NCBI GenBank assembly: GCA_900538545.1
Contig: UPYK01000004.1
Span: 57,279-121,278, forward strand
DNA from: an uncultured Eggerthella sp.
Lineage (GTDB): Bacteria; Actinomycetota; Coriobacteriia; Coriobacteriales; Eggerthellaceae
DNA: 64,000 nucleotides
Direction of reading: 5' to 3'
The first letter of the stretch is position 1, and the number at the start of each line of letters is the position of its first letter. The translations under genes were made by a program, and so were the position numbers. The notes under the pieces were generated by a model, which saw nothing but the letters and a program-made list of their open reading frames with translations, made no database searches and was not told the DNA's origin. Below, in pieces: positions 61,691-64,000 of the stretch.

Positions 61691-61878
61691 TGAGGCTTAC
61701 TACTCCTTAATAGGCTCTCTATGATTTTCCCTTAATCATCTGTGCTGTTTTGCTTAACCATTGAATATACATCAAAACGTAACTAATGATCGGGAAGCAT
61801 GCACCTCTTGTCTGTTTATTTTAGAGCTTCGATCTTTTCATTTCTCCGTTTTGTCTTGGTATTAGTAAAATCTACGAT

Positions 61879-63207
61879 ATGTCGACATTTTTTGAAAAGC
61901 TGGTGGCTGCTGTGCGCTTCCTCGGCCATTATCTTTGGATTGCCCTGAAGACTCTCGGGCGATTCTTGCTTTGGCTTGGCGCCCTGTTCGTGCGCTCTTT
62001 GAGCAGCCTGATCACCTGGATTCGCCTGAATCTGCCGCCGCGCGTGCAGTTCATCTTGTTGGCAGTAGTGGTCGCCATCTTGATCGTGTTAGTTGCGCTC
62101 ATCTTCACCGGACATGGCTGTTCAACAGCACCTTCTCCCAATGAACCTGCTGAAGAGCAACCACCCGAGGTAACTTACACCCCCGACGAAGCCGACTTTC
62201 GGCAGATCTCGATCCAACCCGATACCATCACCTCGTTTTCGCTCGTCGAAAACGGCAACCAGATGTATGCCAGCCTTTCAGAGGACGAGAATCGCTCCAT
62301 CACTGAAGACCTTTCCTTCCTTGAAGCCGACGACGAAAACGTGGGCTTTTTGATCATGAACCTGAACACGGGAAGTGGATATTGCTACAACATCGACACG
62401 CGCATCTATGGAGCGAGCACCTATAAAGCGCCCATAAGCGTATTCCTCTGTGAAGAATATGTCGATGGCGGTACGCTTAACAAATCCGCTGTGAGCAACC
62501 GCATCGAAGATGCGATCGTGTGGTCGGACAATAATTCCTACCGTTCGCTCAAGCACAGCTACGACGGCTCGAACCATAACAATTGGCTTTCTGAGATGGG
62601 GATCGATCCTGCTGGCTACATGGCCACCTTCCCCTCCTATTCCGTACGCGATTCCGCAACGCTCTGGACGCACACCTGGAATTATCTGAACTCGGGCAGC
62701 GACACTGCCACCTGGCTCAAAGGGCTGTTCGAGCGCACCGAGACCTCCTTCTTGCGCAACGGTGCCGTTGAAGCGGGAATGGACAACGCGACCGTGTACA
62801 ACAAAGCAGGCTGGTGCGTTTCAGATAGCGGAAGGGAAGACGCCGTTAACGATGCGGGCATCGTGGTCGATGGCGACAACACTTACTTGGTGGTCGCTTT
62901 CACGAGCAGACCTGATTCTCCGACTGCTGAAGCGAATCTTTCGGAGTTGTTCGCTTCGCTTTTAAAGGCGCGCCATTCTCTCGATGCGTCAAGTGCTACC
63001 TGGGACAATGTCGAAGTGGTCGAAGCGCCCGCTGAAGGCGAAGGCGATACTGGCGTCGAGTTGGCGATCGATTCTCCGAACGAAGGATCGACCACGGCGG
63101 TTGTGAAGTCTGGCGCTTCTCAGGATGATTCGACGATCGTTTACGCATCGGATACGCTGCTTGTTGCGAAAGCTCCTCGCCAATATGCTATTGCGGAGTG
63201 GCGCTGA
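61879..63207 (+). CDS. Membrane-anchored class A beta-lactamase-like serine hydrolase
   Basis: 442 residues. One membrane helix (about 56-76, VQFILLAVVVAILIVLVALI) anchors an exported domain. The serine motif S-x-x-K is in YGASTYKAPISVF, an S-D-N triad in VWSDNNSYRSL, and the K-x-G element in VYNKAGWC. These place it in the beta-lactamase/transpeptidase fold. The family is common in Actinobacteria, and hydrolysis of beta-lactams has not been shown for most members. A C-terminal 70-residue acidic segment follows the domain. It is coupled to the next gene by a TGATG overlap. Confidence 0.8.
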   Translation: MSTFFEKLVAAVRFLGHYLWIALKTLGRFLLWLGALFVRSLSSLITWIRLNLPPRVQFILLAVVVAILIVLVALIFTGHGCSTAPSPNEPAEEQPPEVTYTPDEADFRQISIQPDTITSFSLVENGNQMYASLSEDENRSITEDLSFLEADDENVGFLIMNLNTGSGYCYNIDTRIYGASTYKAPISVFLCEEYVDGGTLNKSAVSNRIEDAIVWSDNNSYRSLKHSYDGSNHNNWLSEMGIDPAGYMATFPSYSVRDSATLWTHTWNYLNSGSDTATWLKGLFERTETSFLRNGAVEAGMDNATVYNKAGWCVSDSGREDAVNDAGIVVDGDNTYLVVAFTSRPDSPTAEANLSELFASLLKARHSLDASSATWDNVEVVEAPAEGEGDTGVELAIDSPNEGSTTAVVKSGASQDDSTIVYASDTLLVAKAPRQYAIAEWR

Positions 63208-63929
63208 TGAACGCGACTGAAGCATCAGTCCAGACGAGCGCGATCGCTGAAGTGCCCGGGAAGCCGCAGACCTTCACGTCGAAATTGCTGATGCTCACCT
63301 GGGTGTTTGCCGCAATGTCTCTGCTTGGGCTTGCGGGCGAGACCCTGCAGCACTATATCGCCTTCAACGGTGATATCGAAAGCCGTGCAGGGCTTTTGTG
63401 GGGGCCATTCTCCCCCATCTACGGAACAGGAGCATTTCTTCTTACTGTCTTTGCGCTCAGGCTCGATGGTGCCAAGTTCCACTCGAACTTCAGTATCTTC
63501 TGCATTGCTGCTGTGGTGGGTGGCGCCGTGGAATATTTGGCGAGTTGGGCGATGGAGGAGTTTTGGGGCATCGTTGCCTGGAGCTACCTTGAAGCGCCTG
63601 GCAACTTCAACGGCCGCACCGATATCTTCCACATGGTCATCTGGGGAATACTCGGGCTTGTGTGGGTGCGCCTAGGCTACCCCTTCGTTAAGAAGATCTT
63701 CGCGAAGGTGAATACGGAGGGTCTTGCCTATCGCATCGTGACTTGGGCGCTCTTTGCGTTTCTCATGGTCGATATCGTTATGACCGTTGCCGTGATGCTG
63801 CGCGCTGATGCGCGTTGCCACGGCGTAGAGGCCACCACCCCTATCGAAACTGCCTTCGATACCTATTACCCCAACGAAGTGCTGCAAGCGCGCTTCGAGA
63901 ACATGGGTGGCATCGGCCGCCCCGATTAA
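63207..63929 (+). CDS. CmpB-like (putative ABC-type) polytopic membrane protein
   Basis: 240 residues with six predicted helices. LLWGPFSPIYGTGAFLL and GGAVEYLASWAMEEFWGIVAWSY are hallmarks of the CmpB/DUF1113 family, often called putative ABC-transporter permeases. The function is unknown. The ATG overlaps the stop of the beta-lactamase-like gene, with CGGAG ahead, so the two are translationally coupled and may work together at the cell surface. Confidence 0.8.
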   Translation: MNATEASVQTSAIAEVPGKPQTFTSKLLMLTWVFAAMSLLGLAGETLQHYIAFNGDIESRAGLLWGPFSPIYGTGAFLLTVFALRLDGAKFHSNFSIFCIAAVVGGAVEYLASWAMEEFWGIVAWSYLEAPGNFNGRTDIFHMVIWGILGLVWVRLGYPFVKKIFAKVNTEGLAYRIVTWALFAFLMVDIVMTVAVMLRADARCHGVEATTPIETAFDTYYPNEVLQARFENMGGIGRPD

Positions 63930-64000
63930 CCCCTACTCGTTGCAACTCGATCAGCGGAGAGGGTGAGGCAACGAGGTGACTCTTTGCCGACTAAATTCAT

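Noticed and set aside
63926..64000. Possible end of a minus-strand gene entering from the right edge
   Set aside because: Only about 25 codons are visible, two frames are equally open, and no family sequence can be recognised.

Overview
The window is chromosomal DNA from an anaerobic actinobacterium of the class Coriobacteriia, most likely family Eggerthellaceae. The evidence is a mid-50s percent GC impression, an anaerobic sulfoxide-reductase-type molybdoenzyme with most of its cofactor pathway, a poly-ferredoxin, ClpC, the non-mevalonate isoprenoid genes ispD and ispF, and a LoaP-type antiterminator at the head of a glycan operon. Genus is not determined from sequence alone. I see no phage, insertion sequence, CRISPR array or rRNA.

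Region 1 (1-4.7 kb, minus strand) is a surface-polysaccharide operon: promoter candidate, LoaP-like antiterminator, Wzz-like chain-length protein with a degenerate kinase half, rmlA, a DegT-family sugar aminotransferase and an ATP-grasp protein running off the left edge. Region 2 (5-24 kb, mostly minus strand) is housekeeping: an NSS-family symporter, dnaE-truA (TruA has a very long low-complexity tail), a small NrdD-like protein behind a 29-bp palindrome, cysS-cysE-ispF-ispD, clpC, lysS-greA, tatA, tRNA-Pro(CGG) and an NlpC/P60 hydrolase. A chain of adjacent hairpins lies just downstream of the tRNA. Region 3 (24-39 kb) holds nhaA, hpf, an amino-acid ABC transporter, a GNAT enzyme, an MFS pump, a YhdT/PanF/VanZ-like operon, a universal stress protein, a GT2 glycosyltransferase, a WecA/TagO-type initiating transferase, ybaK and glf. 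glf and the wecA-like gene suggest that glycan functions are spread along the chromosome.

Region 4 (39.4-58.4 kb) is a molybdenum island. It carries a MoaE-like protein, a MobB-MobA fusion, a TorD-type chaperone, DmsA/B/C-like reductase subunits, a multi-cluster ferredoxin, a one-domain ModE-like regulator, modA, modB (with an unusual extracytoplasmic domain), modC, moaA, moaC, mogA and moeA. An 18-bp dyad, TATTCT-N6-AGAATA, occurs twice back-to-back between the ModE-like gene and modA and once between dmsA and the ferredoxin gene. It is a good candidate for the operator joining molybdate uptake to the reductase. Between moaC and mogA lies a metal/metalloid-type cassette: two TPFC(S/A)CS permeases, a probable 46-residue ORF, a cysteine-rich thioredoxin-fold protein and an ArsR regulator, behind a very AT-rich promoter.

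Region 5 (58.4-64 kb) has an MFS transporter fused to a CBS pair, a CorC/CNNM-type CBS transporter, a membrane-anchored class-A-beta-lactamase-like protein and a CmpB-like membrane protein. ORF boundaries are firm. Several starts were moved to internal ATGs on ribosome-site or family grounds, and the substrates of the reductase and transporters remain inferred.
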